A stretch of DNA of 64,000 nt, taken from positions 248,001 to 312,000 of the forward strand of contig NZ_KQ040792.1 of NCBI RefSeq assembly GCF_000971965.1, written 5' to 3'. The notes under the pieces are model-generated. The model saw only the letters and a program-made list of their open reading frames with translations. It did no database searches and was not told where the DNA came from. The translations under genes were made by a program, and so were the position numbers. This DNA is from Paenibacillus wulumuqiensis. Its GTDB lineage: Bacteria > Bacillota > Bacilli > Paenibacillales > Paenibacillaceae. This document shows, in pieces, positions 53,781 to 62,810 of the stretch; the stretch's first letter is position 1, and each line of letters opens with the position of its first letter.

Positions 53781-53810
53781 TTGCGGGCGATCCTTGATGT
53801 ATGCTATAAA
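53781..53810 (+). promoter_or_regulatory. Possible sigma-A promoter of dapH
   Basis: TTGCGG (53781-53786), 18 bases, TATAAA (53805-53810). No lysine riboswitch is visible in 53597-53948. Confidence 0.45.
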
Positions 53811-53948
53811 TGATGTAGTTCCGGCAAGGAACTGCTTTAGACCCACATATTCACATAAGGCTGAGGCCATCGGATATGAATACAGGCACCGTCATGGATC
53901 TACATACGGGAGCACGATTATTTGAGAAAAAGGAGCTGTCATCTGCAC

Positions 53949-54662
53949 ATGTCTACCGAGATGAACACGCACGAAATTATTAACCTGATCAAAACAAGCA
54001 AAAAGAAAACTCCTGTCAAAGTCTACCTCAAAGGTCAACTGGAAGGACTGACTTTCCCGGAAGGCGTACAGACATTCATTACCGGTAACACCGGTGTTAT
54101 TTTCGGAGACTGGGCCGATATCCAGGGTGTACTGAGCGAGAACAGTGCACAGATCGAAGACCACGTCATCGAGAGCGACCGTCGTAACTCCGCGATCCCG
54201 CTGCTGGACATGAAGAACATCAACGCACGCATTGAGCCGGGCGCATTTATCCGTGAAATGGTATCCATTGGCGACAATGCAGTTATCATGATGGGCGCGG
54301 TTATCAACATCGGCGTCGTAATCGGTGAAGGTACGATGATCGATATGGGCGCTGTCCTCGGCGGACGCGTTCAGGTCGGTAAAATGTGTCACATTGGTGC
54401 AGGTTCCGTCCTGGCCGGCGTGATCGAGCCGCCAAGTGCACAGCCGGTTGTTGTGGAAGACGATGTACTGATCGGTGCAAATGTAGTCGTACTGGAAGGC
54501 GTACGCATCGGTGAAGGCGCAGTTGTCGCAGCTGGCGCGGTCGTAACCCAGGATGTGCCTGCATTCTCCGTAGTTGCAGGAACGCCTGCACGCGTGATCA
54601 AACAGGTCGACGACAAAACGAAATCCAAAACAGAGATTCTGCAGGATCTGCGTACTCTGTAA
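53949..54662 (+). CDS. dapH: Tetrahydrodipicolinate N-acetyltransferase
   Basis: 237 residues, matching the 236 of B. subtilis DapH (YkuQ). Acetylates tetrahydrodipicolinate from acetyl-CoA, the first step of the acetyl branch to meso-diaminopimelate for lysine and peptidoglycan. The N-terminal [10 protein letters not shown]-like block reads [15 protein letters not shown]. The C-terminal half is a left-handed beta helix of hexapeptide repeats ([31 protein letters not shown]). The start is MSTEMN at 53949 or MNTHEI at 53961; AGGAG is 13 bases before the first. Confidence 0.95.
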   Translation: MSTEMNTHEIINLIKTSKKKTPVKVYLKGQLEGLTFPEGVQTFITGNTGVIFGDWADIQGVLSENSAQIEDHVIESDRRNSAIPLLDMKNINARIEPGAFIREMVSIGDNAVIMMGAVINIGVVIGEGTMIDMGAVLGGRVQVGKMCHIGAGSVLAGVIEPPSAQPVVVEDDVLIGANVVVLEGVRIGEGAVVAAGAVVTQDVPAFSVVAGTPARVIKQVDDKTKSKTEILQDLRTL

Positions 54663-54783
54663 TCCGGATACTCTCGCTGTTGGTACGGCATCATAAACTG
54701 GCTCATGCCGTCACATGATGGATGACAGAGCGGCACAGATGTGCCAGCGGTCGCAGCCTTACAGCAGTGAACCGATATATACT

Positions 54784-54820
54784 AAGAAGGCTGTCATGGT
54801 AATCTGTGACAGCCTTCTTT
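54784..54820 (+). terminator. Intrinsic terminator between dapH and dapL
   Basis: AAGAAGGCTGTCA and TGACAGCCTTCTT over a ten-base loop, then T. It separates dapH from dapL, which are adjacent in one operon in B. subtilis. The rest of 54663-55002 holds no gene. Confidence 0.88.
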
Positions 54821-55002
54821 GCATATTATATAGAAAATATATATATAGAAACTACAAAACGAAAAGTTGCCGTACAGTGCTGCAATCGCTGGAAGACAGT
54901 GTGCAAAAGAGGTAGACTTTTAACATGGCAATGGTTCCGGCAGCGGCCGGATCTGTCATATCAATATGGATTATGACCCTATTTACAAAGGAGCCGCATC
55001 GA

Positions 55003-56136
55003 ATGACCACTCAATCACTGATTACGATCCGCCGCGACCTGCACCGGATGCCGGAAGCGGGCTTTCAGGAATTCAAAACCCAGCGCTACCTGCTGGATTA
55101 CATAGCGACACTGCCGCAGGAGCATATCGAGGTACGCACCTGGAAAACCGGCATACTGGTCTATGTGCACGGTACATCGCCAAGGCGCCGGTTTGGTTAC
55201 CGTGCCGATATGGACGGGCTGCCGATCGCCGAGGAGACGAACTATGATTTCCAGAGCGAGCATCCCGGCTATATGCATGCCTGCGGACATGATCTGCATA
55301 TGACGATTGGGCTGGGCATCCTGACACATTTCACCGGGCAGCGGATGCAGGATGATCTGGTCATGATCTTCCAACCGGCCGAGGAAGGACCGGGCGGGGC
55401 CAAGCCGATGCTGGAAAGTGCAGAGCTGGCTGACTGGATGCCAGAGCAGATCGTTGGACTGCATGTGGCGCCGGAGTATCCGGTAGGTACGATTGCGACG
55501 AGACCGGGCATTCTGTTCGCCAATACGTCCGAGCTGTTCATCGACCTGATCGGTATGGGCGGACATGCGGCCTATCCGCACCGGGCCAATGATATGGTGG
55601 TCGCCGGCTGTCAGCTGGTCGGGCAGCTGCAGAGCATCGTCGCCCGCAATGTGAATCCGCTGGATTCGGCGGTAGTGACGATCGGCAAGGTCGAGGGCGG
55701 AACCAAGCAAAATATCATCGCCGAACGTGCCCGGCTGGAAGGCACGATCCGCACTCTGTCTGCCGAGACCATGGTACTGGTCAAATCGCGTATTCAGGCA
55801 CTGGTGCGCGGGATCGAAGCGGGATTCGAATGCCGGGCGGAGATCGACTGGGGCTCCAATTATATGCAGGTATATAATGAAGCCGGACTGACGGGCGAAT
55901 TTATGCAGTGGCTTTCCGGACGATCGGATGTGCAGCTCGTGGAGTGCACCGAAGCGATGACCGGCGAGGACTTCGGGTATTTTCTGGAGCAGATTCCGGG
56001 CTTCATGTTCTGGCTCGGCGTGGATACGCCGTATGGACTGCACCACAGCAAGCTGGAGCCGAGCGAGGATGCGATTGACGTGGCGGTACGGACGGTTACG
56101 GACTATTTTAGCTGGAAATCGGCAGCGGCAGAGTAA
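55003..56136 (+). CDS. dapL: N-acetyldiaminopimelate deacetylase (M20 family)
   Basis: 377 residues from the ATG at 55003, AAAGGAG upstream; the longer frame to 54925 has no ribosome binding site. It removes the acetyl group from N-acetyl-LL-diaminopimelate. M20/amidohydrolase motifs: [31 protein letters not shown] and [15 protein letters not shown]. The closeness to dapH and the length match B. subtilis DapL (YkuR). The usual third enzyme of the branch, an aminotransferase of PatA type, is at 62811-63968. Confidence 0.92.
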   Translation: MTTQSLITIRRDLHRMPEAGFQEFKTQRYLLDYIATLPQEHIEVRTWKTGILVYVHGTSPRRRFGYRADMDGLPIAEETNYDFQSEHPGYMHACGHDLHMTIGLGILTHFTGQRMQDDLVMIFQPAEEGPGGAKPMLESAELADWMPEQIVGLHVAPEYPVGTIATRPGILFANTSELFIDLIGMGGHAAYPHRANDMVVAGCQLVGQLQSIVARNVNPLDSAVVTIGKVEGGTKQNIIAERARLEGTIRTLSAETMVLVKSRIQALVRGIEAGFECRAEIDWGSNYMQVYNEAGLTGEFMQWLSGRSDVQLVECTEAMTGEDFGYFLEQIPGFMFWLGVDTPYGLHHSKLEPSEDAIDVAVRTVTDYFSWKSAAAE

Positions 56137-56193
56137 GACTAGCCGCTAAAATGATCGATGGAAAAACAGAGCGAGCGGAAGGAGGACACAGAT

Positions 56194-56787
56194 ATGGCGA
56201 GAACCAAAGCTTTTGACAAAACGGCGGTGCTTCAGCGGGCCATGAAAACTTTTGGACGTACCGGCTATGAAGGCACTACTTTGCCGGATCTGCTGCAGGA
56301 GCTGGGGATTGCCCGGCAGAGTCTGTATGATACGTATGGCACCAAGCGCGATCTGTTCATCATGGCGGTCAAGCACTATATGGATGGCAAGACTGAGGAT
56401 ATGGCAGAGCTGCTGAACCAGCCTGGCAGTGCGATCGAGCAGCTGGAGCATGTTTTTGATGTGATGATCCGGGCGCTGGTCGATCCGGAATTGGCACAGC
56501 AGTGCTTCATTATTAGCAGTGCGGTCGAGCAGGCACCCCAGGATGAAGAGCTGCGGCAGTATTTGCAGAGCAACACGGAGCAGATCGAACAGGGGTTGTA
56601 TCAACTGCTGCAGCGTTCGGCAGATGAAGGTGAATTGTCTACGGCATTTGATCTGCAGGAGCTGGCGCGCTATCTCGCTCATGAGCGAATGGGTCTTATT
56701 TTCTCGGCCAAGGCGGGAGCGAATGAGCAGCAGCTACGCAGCATAACAAAGATTGCTTTGTCGGTGTTACGAAGTCATCGTGCCTGA
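56194..56787 (+). CDS. TetR/AcrR family regulator
   Basis: 197 residues from the ATG at 56194 with GGAAGGAGG. The TetR helix-turn-helix is at about residues 8-50: AFDKTAVLQRAMKTFGRTGY, then LPDLLQELGIARQSLYDTYG. The C-terminal ligand domain is of the AcrR/SmtR type (TetR_C_33-like sequences, HVFDVMIRALVDPELAQQCF). It lies 57 bases downstream of dapL but faces away from an NmrA/NTF2-like pair. Two palindromic operators in the pair's promoter make that pair its likely target. Confidence 0.9.
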   Translation: MARTKAFDKTAVLQRAMKTFGRTGYEGTTLPDLLQELGIARQSLYDTYGTKRDLFIMAVKHYMDGKTEDMAELLNQPGSAIEQLEHVFDVMIRALVDPELAQQCFIISSAVEQAPQDEELRQYLQSNTEQIEQGLYQLLQRSADEGELSTAFDLQELARYLAHERMGLIFSAKAGANEQQLRSITKIALSVLRSHRA

Positions 56788-56800
56788 TGAGCAATATAAC

Positions 56801-56840
56801 AAAGGTCTCCAAAGCGTAGCAGCTTTGGAGACCTTTTTGG
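56801..56840. terminator. Bidirectional terminator
   Basis: AAAGGTCTCCAAAGC and its exact complement over a six-base loop, then TT. It lies between tetR and the convergent NmrA gene. Confidence 0.9.
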
Positions 56841-56916
56841 TTTGAACGATTTTTATACTCAAAGTATTTTTTCATTCGGTTATTTGCCCTCTGTTTCTTT
56901 TCTGTCTAATGCTATC

Positions 56917-57780
56917 TTACTGGGGAACAGGCGCATACCAGTGCAGATTGTTACGGATGAAGTCTTCCAGTGAACGGGGAGGTTGTCCAGTCACTCGCAG
57001 AACGGTGTCGGTCACCTGATCTTCGATCCCTTCCGTGCGGATACGTGTATCCAGTCCGGCAAAGAAGCGTGCATAATCCGGCTGCATACCGGCAGTCAGC
57101 AGCAGATCCTGCAGATGCTCCTCGCTCACATGGTGATGTTGTACATCCAGTCCCGACAGACGGCTGATAATTGCAGCAGCTTCACCATAGCTAAGAGACT
57201 CCGGTCCGGTGATGATATGATCGGTATTATGCGGCTGCTTATCGGTCAGTGCATGTACAGCTACCCGGGCGATATCCTCCGCATCGACAAAGCCGAGTCT
57301 GCCGTCGCCGGTGGCTGTCGTAATTCCGGCGCCTGTTCGAATGGCATGTCCGTGTGCCGCCTCGGTGAAGTTCTGCATAAAATAAGATGGCCGCAAAATC
57401 GTCCATTCCGGCGCATTTTCCATAATAAACTGCTGTACGGTTCCGAATACCGGTCCGTCCGCCTCGATCGAAGCGCTCGATAGCAGTACCAGACGTCTCG
57501 TTCCGCCGGCCAGTGCCTGCTGGATAAATGGAACCATAACTTTCTCGGGCTGCATATCCATCACGGGAGCGACCAGATAGATGGTATCCATTCCTGCACT
57601 TGCAGCGGCGAATGTCTCCGGCTGATACCAGTCAAACCGGACTTCGGGCACAGCCGGATGACCGGAACGCGGTGAACGCATCGCTTTGCGTACATGGTAG
57701 CCTTGAGCTGTCAGCATTTCCGCTATGCGGGTAGATGTTTTGCCGCTGCCTGCAGTCAGTAATATACGGTTGCTCTGCAT
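56917..57780 (-). CDS. NmrA-like NAD(P)-binding protein
   Basis: 287 residues from the ATG at 57780 with GGGAGGG upstream. NmrA/TMR-type atypical SDR: RILLTAGSGKTSTRIAEML at the start (a glycine-rich loop of the G-x-x-G-x-x-[ST] kind), RRLVLLSSASIEADGP and the ILRPSYFMQNFTEA motif typical of NmrA/QOR2 reductases. It probably binds NADPH and reduces a quinone or acts as a sensor. The upstream NTF2-like gene ends two bases before it, so they share a transcript. Confidence 0.88.
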   Translation of the reverse strand: MQSNRILLTAGSGKTSTRIAEMLTAQGYHVRKAMRSPRSGHPAVPEVRFDWYQPETFAAASAGMDTIYLVAPVMDMQPEKVMVPFIQQALAGGTRRLVLLSSASIEADGPVFGTVQQFIMENAPEWTILRPSYFMQNFTEAAHGHAIRTGAGITTATGDGRLGFVDAEDIARVAVHALTDKQPHNTDHIITGPESLSYGEAAAIISRLSGLDVQHHHVSEEHLQDLLLTAGMQPDYARFFAGLDTRIRTEGIEDQVTDTVLRVTGQPPRSLEDFIRNNLHWYAPVPQ

Positions 57781-57782
57781 AA

Positions 57783-58256
57783 TCATCCCTCCCCTTGACC
57801 GGCATCCGGCGTAGCGGCCCGTGCTACAGCGAGCGGGTTCCAGTAGTCCAGATAACGCGAGATTTTGCCGTTTTTCACTTCGACCAGCGAGATATAATCC
57901 TGTACATAGCTCTTGCCTGTCGCCTGCATGATGCCTGTGCCTTCGAACCGGGCGATGAATAGATCCGGGTCCAGCGTCTGATGAATGACCGGTGTGCTGA
58001 AGTGGCTCATCCGGATCATGCCGTCAAAGCTGGCCATATATGCGGCGAGTGCCTGCTTGCCTTCCAGCAGACGAGTGTAGCCTTCATCCGCATAAGGGAA
58101 TTCAAAACGGATCTGCTCGTCAAACAGGTCCAGCCAGCTCTCGATATCGTTATCCAGCAGGAGAGAGCCAAAGCTGTTCATCAGGGTCAGCGCCTGTTCC
58201 GCACGTTCATTCAGCAGGTTCATCTGGGAAGGGGAAGCAATAAATGGGGTAGTCAT
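57783..58256 (-). CDS. NTF2/SnoaL-like protein
   Basis: 157 residues from the ATG at 58256, preceded by GCGAGGAA. The SnoaL-like fold shows as ALTLMNSFGSLLLDNDIESWL, DLFDEQIRFEFPYADEG, GKQALAAYMASFDGMI and VEVKNGKISRYLDYWNPLA. Proteins of this kind act as cyclases, isomerases or small ligand binders. It is first in an operon with the NmrA gene, with a sigma-A promoter overlapped by palindromic operators. The pair often appears beside TetR regulators in Paenibacillus-like genomes; here tetR is 1.5 kb away. Confidence 0.85.
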   Translation of the reverse strand: MTTPFIASPSQMNLLNERAEQALTLMNSFGSLLLDNDIESWLDLFDEQIRFEFPYADEGYTRLLEGKQALAAYMASFDGMIRMSHFSTPVIHQTLDPDLFIARFEGTGIMQATGKSYVQDYISLVEVKNGKISRYLDYWNPLAVARAATPDAGQGEG

Positions 58257-58343
58257 AATCAATTCCTCGCTTTCTGTCCAAAATGGAATAGAATGGGTCT
58301 CTGCCGGGGCTGCAGGGCAGCTCGGACAAAGGCTTATAAGACC

Positions 58344-58394
58344 ACTATATCTATTCCAGACTATTTAGTCAATAATATTCGGACTAAATAGTCT
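58344..58394 (-). promoter_or_regulatory. NTF2-nmrA promoter with paired operators
   Basis: Minus strand TTGACT (58367-58372), 17 bases, TATAGT (58344-58349). Inside and beside it, GACTATTTAGTC (58359-58370) and GACTAAATAGTC (58382-58393) are two copies, in opposite orientation, of a near-palindromic 12-mer with centres 23 bases apart. The first overlaps the -35 and spacer, as expected for a TetR-type repressor site. Confidence 0.8.
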
Positions 58395-58583
58395 AAAATT
58401 ATTTTGAAGGTGGATACCCGGTTGATATCAGGAGGGTAAATGGAAAGACTAACAGACCATAGGGAGGAGGCGAGCTGGCTCGGTCGCTTATATTCATGAA
58501 ACCGTATGTATTTTCATGTAACAACCTGCTTTTTAACGTTAATCAGGTACAGAAATGAATAGGCAAAGTATCGCAAAAAAGCT

Positions 58584-58613
58584 TTGACTTGCTGATCTCC
58601 GGTGGCTTACAAT
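58584..58613 (+). promoter_or_regulatory. Sigma-A promoter of the YitT-like gene
   Basis: TTGACT (58584-58589), 18 bases, TACAAT (58608-58613). The transcript should start near 58620, leaving a leader of about 120 bases. Confidence 0.62.
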
Positions 58614-58623
58614 ACTCATTTGT

Positions 58624-58670
58624 CGGGTAAGAATGGTTAGATACCCGGATTATGCGGCATAATCCTTTTT
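58624..58670 (+). promoter_or_regulatory. Tandem leader hairpins, possible attenuator
   Basis: CGGGTA and TACCCG (58624-58647) form one hairpin. Immediately after, GGATTATG and CATAATCC (58647-58665) form a second with a three-base loop and a following TTTTT, like a small terminator at the very start of the yitT-like transcript. Downstream GTTGGATT/AATCCAAC could compete with the second stem. Confidence 0.5.
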
Positions 58671-58741
58671 GGGTTGGATTCCGCATGAGCAAGTTCCAGC
58701 ACTAATCCAACAGATACGGATGATTAAAGGAGCATGGAAGC

Positions 58742-59584
58742 ATGAGCATAAAAAAACGTATTTATGATATGGTACTGATCACGATAGGTGCCTTTCTGTT
58801 TGCACTGGCGGTCAATCTGTTTATCATCCCGAACAATCTGGGTGAAGGCGGCGTGACCGGGGTAACGATTATTCTGTATTATCTGTTTGAATGGTCTCCC
58901 GGACTGGTCAATCTGATCATTAACGCTTTCCTGATCCTGATCGGTTACAAGTTTCTGGATAAGACAAGTACGATTTATACTATTATCGCTGTAGCGCTGA
59001 ATTCGCTATTCCTGCATCTGACGGAAGGCTGGCGTATCGAGTCGGATGAGATCGTGGTCAATGCGGTCTTTGCCGGGGTGATGGTCGGTGTCGGCATCGG
59101 GCTGATTATCCGTGCAGGCGGTACGACGGCAGGTACGGCCATTCTGGCACGGATTACACATAAATACCTGGACTGGAATATCAGCTACGGTCTGCTGTTC
59201 TTCGATCTGATTGTGGCGTTCTCTTCGCTGTTCATTATCGGAGCAGAGCGGCTGATGCTGACGATTATCGCGCTGTATATCGGTACCAAGGTGATGGACT
59301 TTATTATCGAGGGTCTGAATCCGAAAAAGGCGGTCATGATCATTTCTTCCCATCAGGAAGCGATCGCGGAGAAGGTCATTACGGTGATGGATCGAGGCGT
59401 AACGGTATTATCCGGTCATGGTTATTACACCAAGAATCCGAAGGAAATCCTGTATATTGTGATCAGCAAGCAGGAGGTATCCGTGCTCAAGAAAATTGTA
59501 CGCACGGAAGATCCGAATGCGTTTATTACCATTCATGATGTGCGTGATGTGTTCGGTGAAGGCTTCCTGGAGCTGTCCAAGTAA
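58742..59584 (+). CDS. YitT family membrane protein (DUF2179)
   Basis: 280 residues. Five to six transmembrane helices in the first 190 residues, with the YitT_membrane motif VNLFIIPNNLGEGGVTGVT and GLIIRAGGTTAGTAILARI. The C-terminal 85 residues form the DUF2179 domain (MIISSHQEAIAEKVITVMD, GVTVLSGHGYYTKNPKEI), which binds small ligands or signals. Such proteins in Firmicutes have been linked to export or to a PII-like sensing role, but none is proven. A bidirectional terminator follows. Confidence 0.92.
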   Translation: MSIKKRIYDMVLITIGAFLFALAVNLFIIPNNLGEGGVTGVTIILYYLFEWSPGLVNLIINAFLILIGYKFLDKTSTIYTIIAVALNSLFLHLTEGWRIESDEIVVNAVFAGVMVGVGIGLIIRAGGTTAGTAILARITHKYLDWNISYGLLFFDLIVAFSSLFIIGAERLMLTIIALYIGTKVMDFIIEGLNPKKAVMIISSHQEAIAEKVITVMDRGVTVLSGHGYYTKNPKEILYIVISKQEVSVLKKIVRTEDPNAFITIHDVRDVFGEGFLELSK

Positions 59585-59628
59585 CTGTGATCCGGCTCTC
59601 CTTTTATGAATAAATGAAAAATACAGTC

Positions 59629-59681
59629 AAAAGCCGCATCATCTCCCCGGGAGTACCCGTACAGGAGATGGTGCGGCTTTT
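59629..59681. terminator. Bidirectional terminator
   Basis: AAAAGCCGCATCATCTCC and GGAGATGGTGCGGCTTTT pair along the whole stem (one G-T). It lies between the YitT-like gene (plus) and the CotF genes (minus). Confidence 0.92.
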
Positions 59682-59781
59682 GGTATGGAAGGCAGCAGCC
59701 TGAGCATATACCTGCATATTGGATACAGAGCATAATGCAGAGGCAGTCAAGCTTCCGGACGATCATTTACCAGTAGATGAT

Positions 59782-60099
59782 TTAGGATTTGCTTTTTATA
59801 AGTTCCAGTGCCATATCGGCTTTTTGCAGATCATGTTCAACCTGCTCTTCGATATTGTACGCATGGTACATTTCATTTTCGATCATATAGTTGGCGATTT
59901 TCTCATGCAGATCGATCGCTTTTTGCATTTGGGCTTTGAGGGTACGGCGTACACCCGGGCTGGCTGTCTCGGTCAGGGCTACCGCATAGTTGCGGACACC
60001 GGCTTTGGCAGACATCAGCAGATCGGTGGCAATCGCCAGATCATCGAGTGGTGCAGTTGCATTCATGAGCATTTCTTTGGTCATACTGTTGGAAGCCAT
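59782..60099 (-). CDS. Spore coat protein, CotF family
   Basis: 105 residues from the ATG at 60099, eight bases after AAGGAGG. CotF-like (DUF family of coat proteins): ATAPLDDLAIATDLLMSAKA, YAVALTETASPGVRRTLKAQ and DLHEKIANYMIENEMYHAYN are the standard repeated helices. It is a structural coat protein made in the mother cell during sporulation. The upstream gene encodes a related smaller protein; they are 13 bases apart and cotranscribed. Confidence 0.9.
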   Translation of the reverse strand: MASNSMTKEMLMNATAPLDDLAIATDLLMSAKAGVRNYAVALTETASPGVRRTLKAQMQKAIDLHEKIANYMIENEMYHAYNIEEQVEHDLQKADMALELIKSKS

Positions 60100-60112
60100 A
60101 ATGAATTCCTCC

Positions 60113-60310
60113 TTATTTTTGTTTTTCCAGGATGGACTTGAGGTCTTCAATTGCTTTGGTGGAGTCCTGTACATCTTCGTCCATGATCTGTCTCAATTTT
60201 TCATCCTTCACAAGTTCACGCATCGCTACCGCTTTGGTGACACAGGATGTTTTAAAAGTGAGCAGCTCGTGTACTTCGAGCATTTCATGAGTCGCTAATT
60301 GTTTGGCCAT
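60113..60310 (-). CDS. Small CotF-like spore coat protein
   Basis: 65 residues from the ATG at 60310, AAAGGAG upstream. It keeps the first part of the CotF pattern: MAKQLATHEMLEVHELLTFK, then AVAMRELVKDEKLRQIMDED. It is shorter than the partner downstream and resembles the small 'DUF3231-like' or CotF half-units common in spore-formers. First in a two-gene coat operon; no sigma-E/K promoter could be assigned with confidence. Confidence 0.85.
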   Translation of the reverse strand: MAKQLATHEMLEVHELLTFKTSCVTKAVAMRELVKDEKLRQIMDEDVQDSTKAIEDLKSILEKQK

Positions 60311-60533
60311 GATGACATCTCCTTTGCAACCAGTATTTAACAAGCTTTCTCTCTGTATATAAACCGGTTCGTTCGGTTTGTATCAGGGAAAATGGAAAGC
60401 TTGTCCAGTGAGGAAATATGATGGAGACCAGCATGGAGATTCGATATTCCTTTATTGTCATATAAACTGTCACAAAAGGAGGGTGGATGGTCTTCTATTA
60501 GGAATAGGAAAACGTTGTTGACAGGCAAACAGC

Positions 60534-60564
60534 AAAAAGCCTCCTGTATCAAAGGAGACTTTTT
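60534..60564 (-). terminator. Intrinsic terminator of the chemoreceptor gene
   Basis: Minus strand AAAAAGTCTCCT and AGGAGGCTTTTT over a seven-base loop, 40 bases after the stop at 60605. Confidence 0.85.
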
Positions 60565-60604
60565 ACTGTACATAAGGATTGAATATAGTTATGCGGTTAT
60601 ACGA

Positions 60605-62590
60605 TTACTTGATTTTGAAATGCTCGATTTCCTTTTGCAGATCATCTGCGCGGGCAGCGAGCGACTGGGCGGAAGAGGTGATTTCCTGCATGGAAGCCAG
60701 CTGCTCTTCGGCAGAAGAAGCGATATCGTGCATGCTCTCGGTGTTGCGGGTGGAGATGCCGGTTACTTCTTCGACAGAACGGGCGACCTGACCAGCGTTG
60801 GAATTGACTTCCTCGACCCGTGCATTCATTTCCTGCAGGCTCGACGAGATCTGGTGGGAATTGGATTTGAGCTGCTGGAACTGCTCCGCAGATTGCTGAA
60901 CCGAGGTCAGGCCGTCGGTTACGGAATGGTGAATCTGCTTGAAGGTGGACAGGGATTCGTGAATCTCGCGAATGATATCCTGCAGCAGTCCTTCGATATG
61001 CTGGGCGGACAGACGGGATTGCTCCGCCAGCTTTTTGACTTCACCGGCGACGACGCTGAATCCTTTACCGGCTTCGCCGGCGCGTGCAGCTTCAATCGCG
61101 GCATTGAGCGAGAGCAGGTTGGTCTGTTCGGCGATCGTATTGATCGTTTTCAGGATATTCGAGATTTCGTTGGACTTTTGGGACAGCCCGTTAACGACTT
61201 CATTGGCCTGATTCACCGAATGATCAATATGCTCCATCTGACCAACGGTTTTACGGATCAGCTGGTCGCCTTCCTCTGCCATTGTATTGGATGTGCGCGA
61301 CAGGCCAAGCAGGGACTGGGAATTCTGCTGTACTTCCTGCAGCCAGCGGGCGACATCGTTCAGCTGGGCGGCACTGCTGCTCATGTTCTGGCTTTGCTTT
61401 TCCGCACCGGAGGAGAACAGTTCGATCGCGGACGTGATTTGTTCGGTCGCCTGGCTGGTCTGCTCGGAGCTGGCATTCAGCTGCTCGGAAGAGGAGACTA
61501 CATCGCTCACCGTATCCTGAATGGAGCCGACGAGGGAGCCGAGTGACTGGTTCATATGGTTAAAGGCTTCGGACAGGCGACCCAGCTCATCCTTGCTCTT
61601 GTCTTCAACCGACTGGGTCAAGTCTCCGCCGCTGATTGCATTGGCGACATGCACAAGTTTGTTCATCCGCTTGCTGATGGAGCGTGTGATCAGCCAGATC
61701 ACGGTGCTGCCAACGACGAGGGCGATAACCATCACGAGCAGTGTCTGGTGAAGCATAGGCTTTACTTTTGCATCAATCTCGCTTTGGGAGAAGTTGCCGA
61801 CGAGCTTCCAGCCGGTCAGCGGGCTGGTCGTATAGCTCAACTGCTTGTCGATATTGTTGAATACGTAACTGAAATGGCCTTGTGGTTTGTTTTCTCCAAT
61901 GATTCGCTTGGCAATAGTATCGGTCTCGCCTATCTTAATTGTTGGATGGGAAATATACGTACCATCCGGTGCAAGGATAAATGCGTAGCCCTGTTCACCG
62001 ATCTTGATTGTGGATGTGATATTAAGCAGTGCGGCAATGCTGATATCCAGACCAACCACGCCGCTCTTGTCTTCCGTCTGCCGGGCGACAGTCACGGTCA
62101 TCTCCTGTGTGGTGGAAGAAATATAAGGGCTGGTAATAATTGTCTTGCCGGGACTGGCTTCAGCTTGCTGGTACCATGGGCGCTGTCTTGGATCATAGTC
62201 GGCAGCGGTTGGTGAGTCCGAGGAAGTGAAAAATGCGCCTGTAGTAGTACCTACATAGATACCTTCGACTTTGCTGGTGGCCTTGTCAAACGTATCCAAG
62301 CGTTCCAGCAGCGTGGCACTATTGGCGCTGGTATAGTCGCTCTGCGTAACCTGGCCGGCGAAATAGTTGACTGTATCGACATTTTGCTGCATATCGTTAT
62401 CAACGACTGCACTCAGTGTGCCTGCATTGATCGTGGTGCTGTCAATGAGTTCCGAGCTGAGCGAGCGCTGGGCAGTGAAATAAGAAACAAGACTGGAGGC
62501 TACCAGTGCTGTTACGAGTACAGCACAGAAGGAAAACATCAGCTTGCGGCCTAGAGATTGGTTGAGCAATAAAGATTTCATCATATTCAT
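60605..62590 (-). CDS. Methyl-accepting chemotaxis protein, dCache type
   Basis: 661 residues. Membrane helix 1 at about 18-38, an extracellular dCache_1 sensor at about 40-280 ([20 protein letters not shown] and the catalytic-like [20 protein letters not shown] ligand loops), helix 2 near 285-305, a HAMP at about 305-360 and a full-length signalling domain with the conserved tip [25 protein letters not shown] five bases before ATG serves as ribosome binding site. dCache receptors often sense amino acids or organic acids; the ligand here is unknown. It ends at a terminator. Confidence 0.95.
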   Translation of the reverse strand: MNMMKSLLLNQSLGRKLMFSFCAVLVTALVASSLVSYFTAQRSLSSELIDSTTINAGTLSAVVDNDMQQNVDTVNYFAGQVTQSDYTSANSATLLERLDTFDKATSKVEGIYVGTTTGAFFTSSDSPTAADYDPRQRPWYQQAEASPGKTIITSPYISSTTQEMTVTVARQTEDKSGVVGLDISIAALLNITSTIKIGEQGYAFILAPDGTYISHPTIKIGETDTIAKRIIGENKPQGHFSYVFNNIDKQLSYTTSPLTGWKLVGNFSQSEIDAKVKPMLHQTLLVMVIALVVGSTVIWLITRSISKRMNKLVHVANAISGGDLTQSVEDKSKDELGRLSEAFNHMNQSLGSLVGSIQDTVSDVVSSSEQLNASSEQTSQATEQITSAIELFSSGAEKQSQNMSSSAAQLNDVARWLQEVQQNSQSLLGLSRTSNTMAEEGDQLIRKTVGQMEHIDHSVNQANEVVNGLSQKSNEISNILKTINTIAEQTNLLSLNAAIEAARAGEAGKGFSVVAGEVKKLAEQSRLSAQHIEGLLQDIIREIHESLSTFKQIHHSVTDGLTSVQQSAEQFQQLKSNSHQISSSLQEMNARVEEVNSNAGQVARSVEEVTGISTRNTESMHDIASSAEEQLASMQEITSSAQSLAARADDLQKEIEHFKIK

Positions 62591-62810
62591 TGGATCCCCC
62601 CGTTAATTATCTGAATGAATATGTTATCGACAGAAAACGACGATGATTAAAGATGGAAATGCTAGGAAATTTGCTTAAAATATAAAAATAAGCAAGAAAC
62701 TTAGTATATATGCGAAAAAATCATATTTACGGATCTATGACCAGCACCAAAATGCCGTTCACATCCATAAATATGCTTTAAATAGTATAGGTATACAATT
62801 ACTCGAATGC

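Noticed and set aside
53597-53948. Lysine riboswitch before dapH
   Set aside because: None of the conserved L-box blocks is visible.
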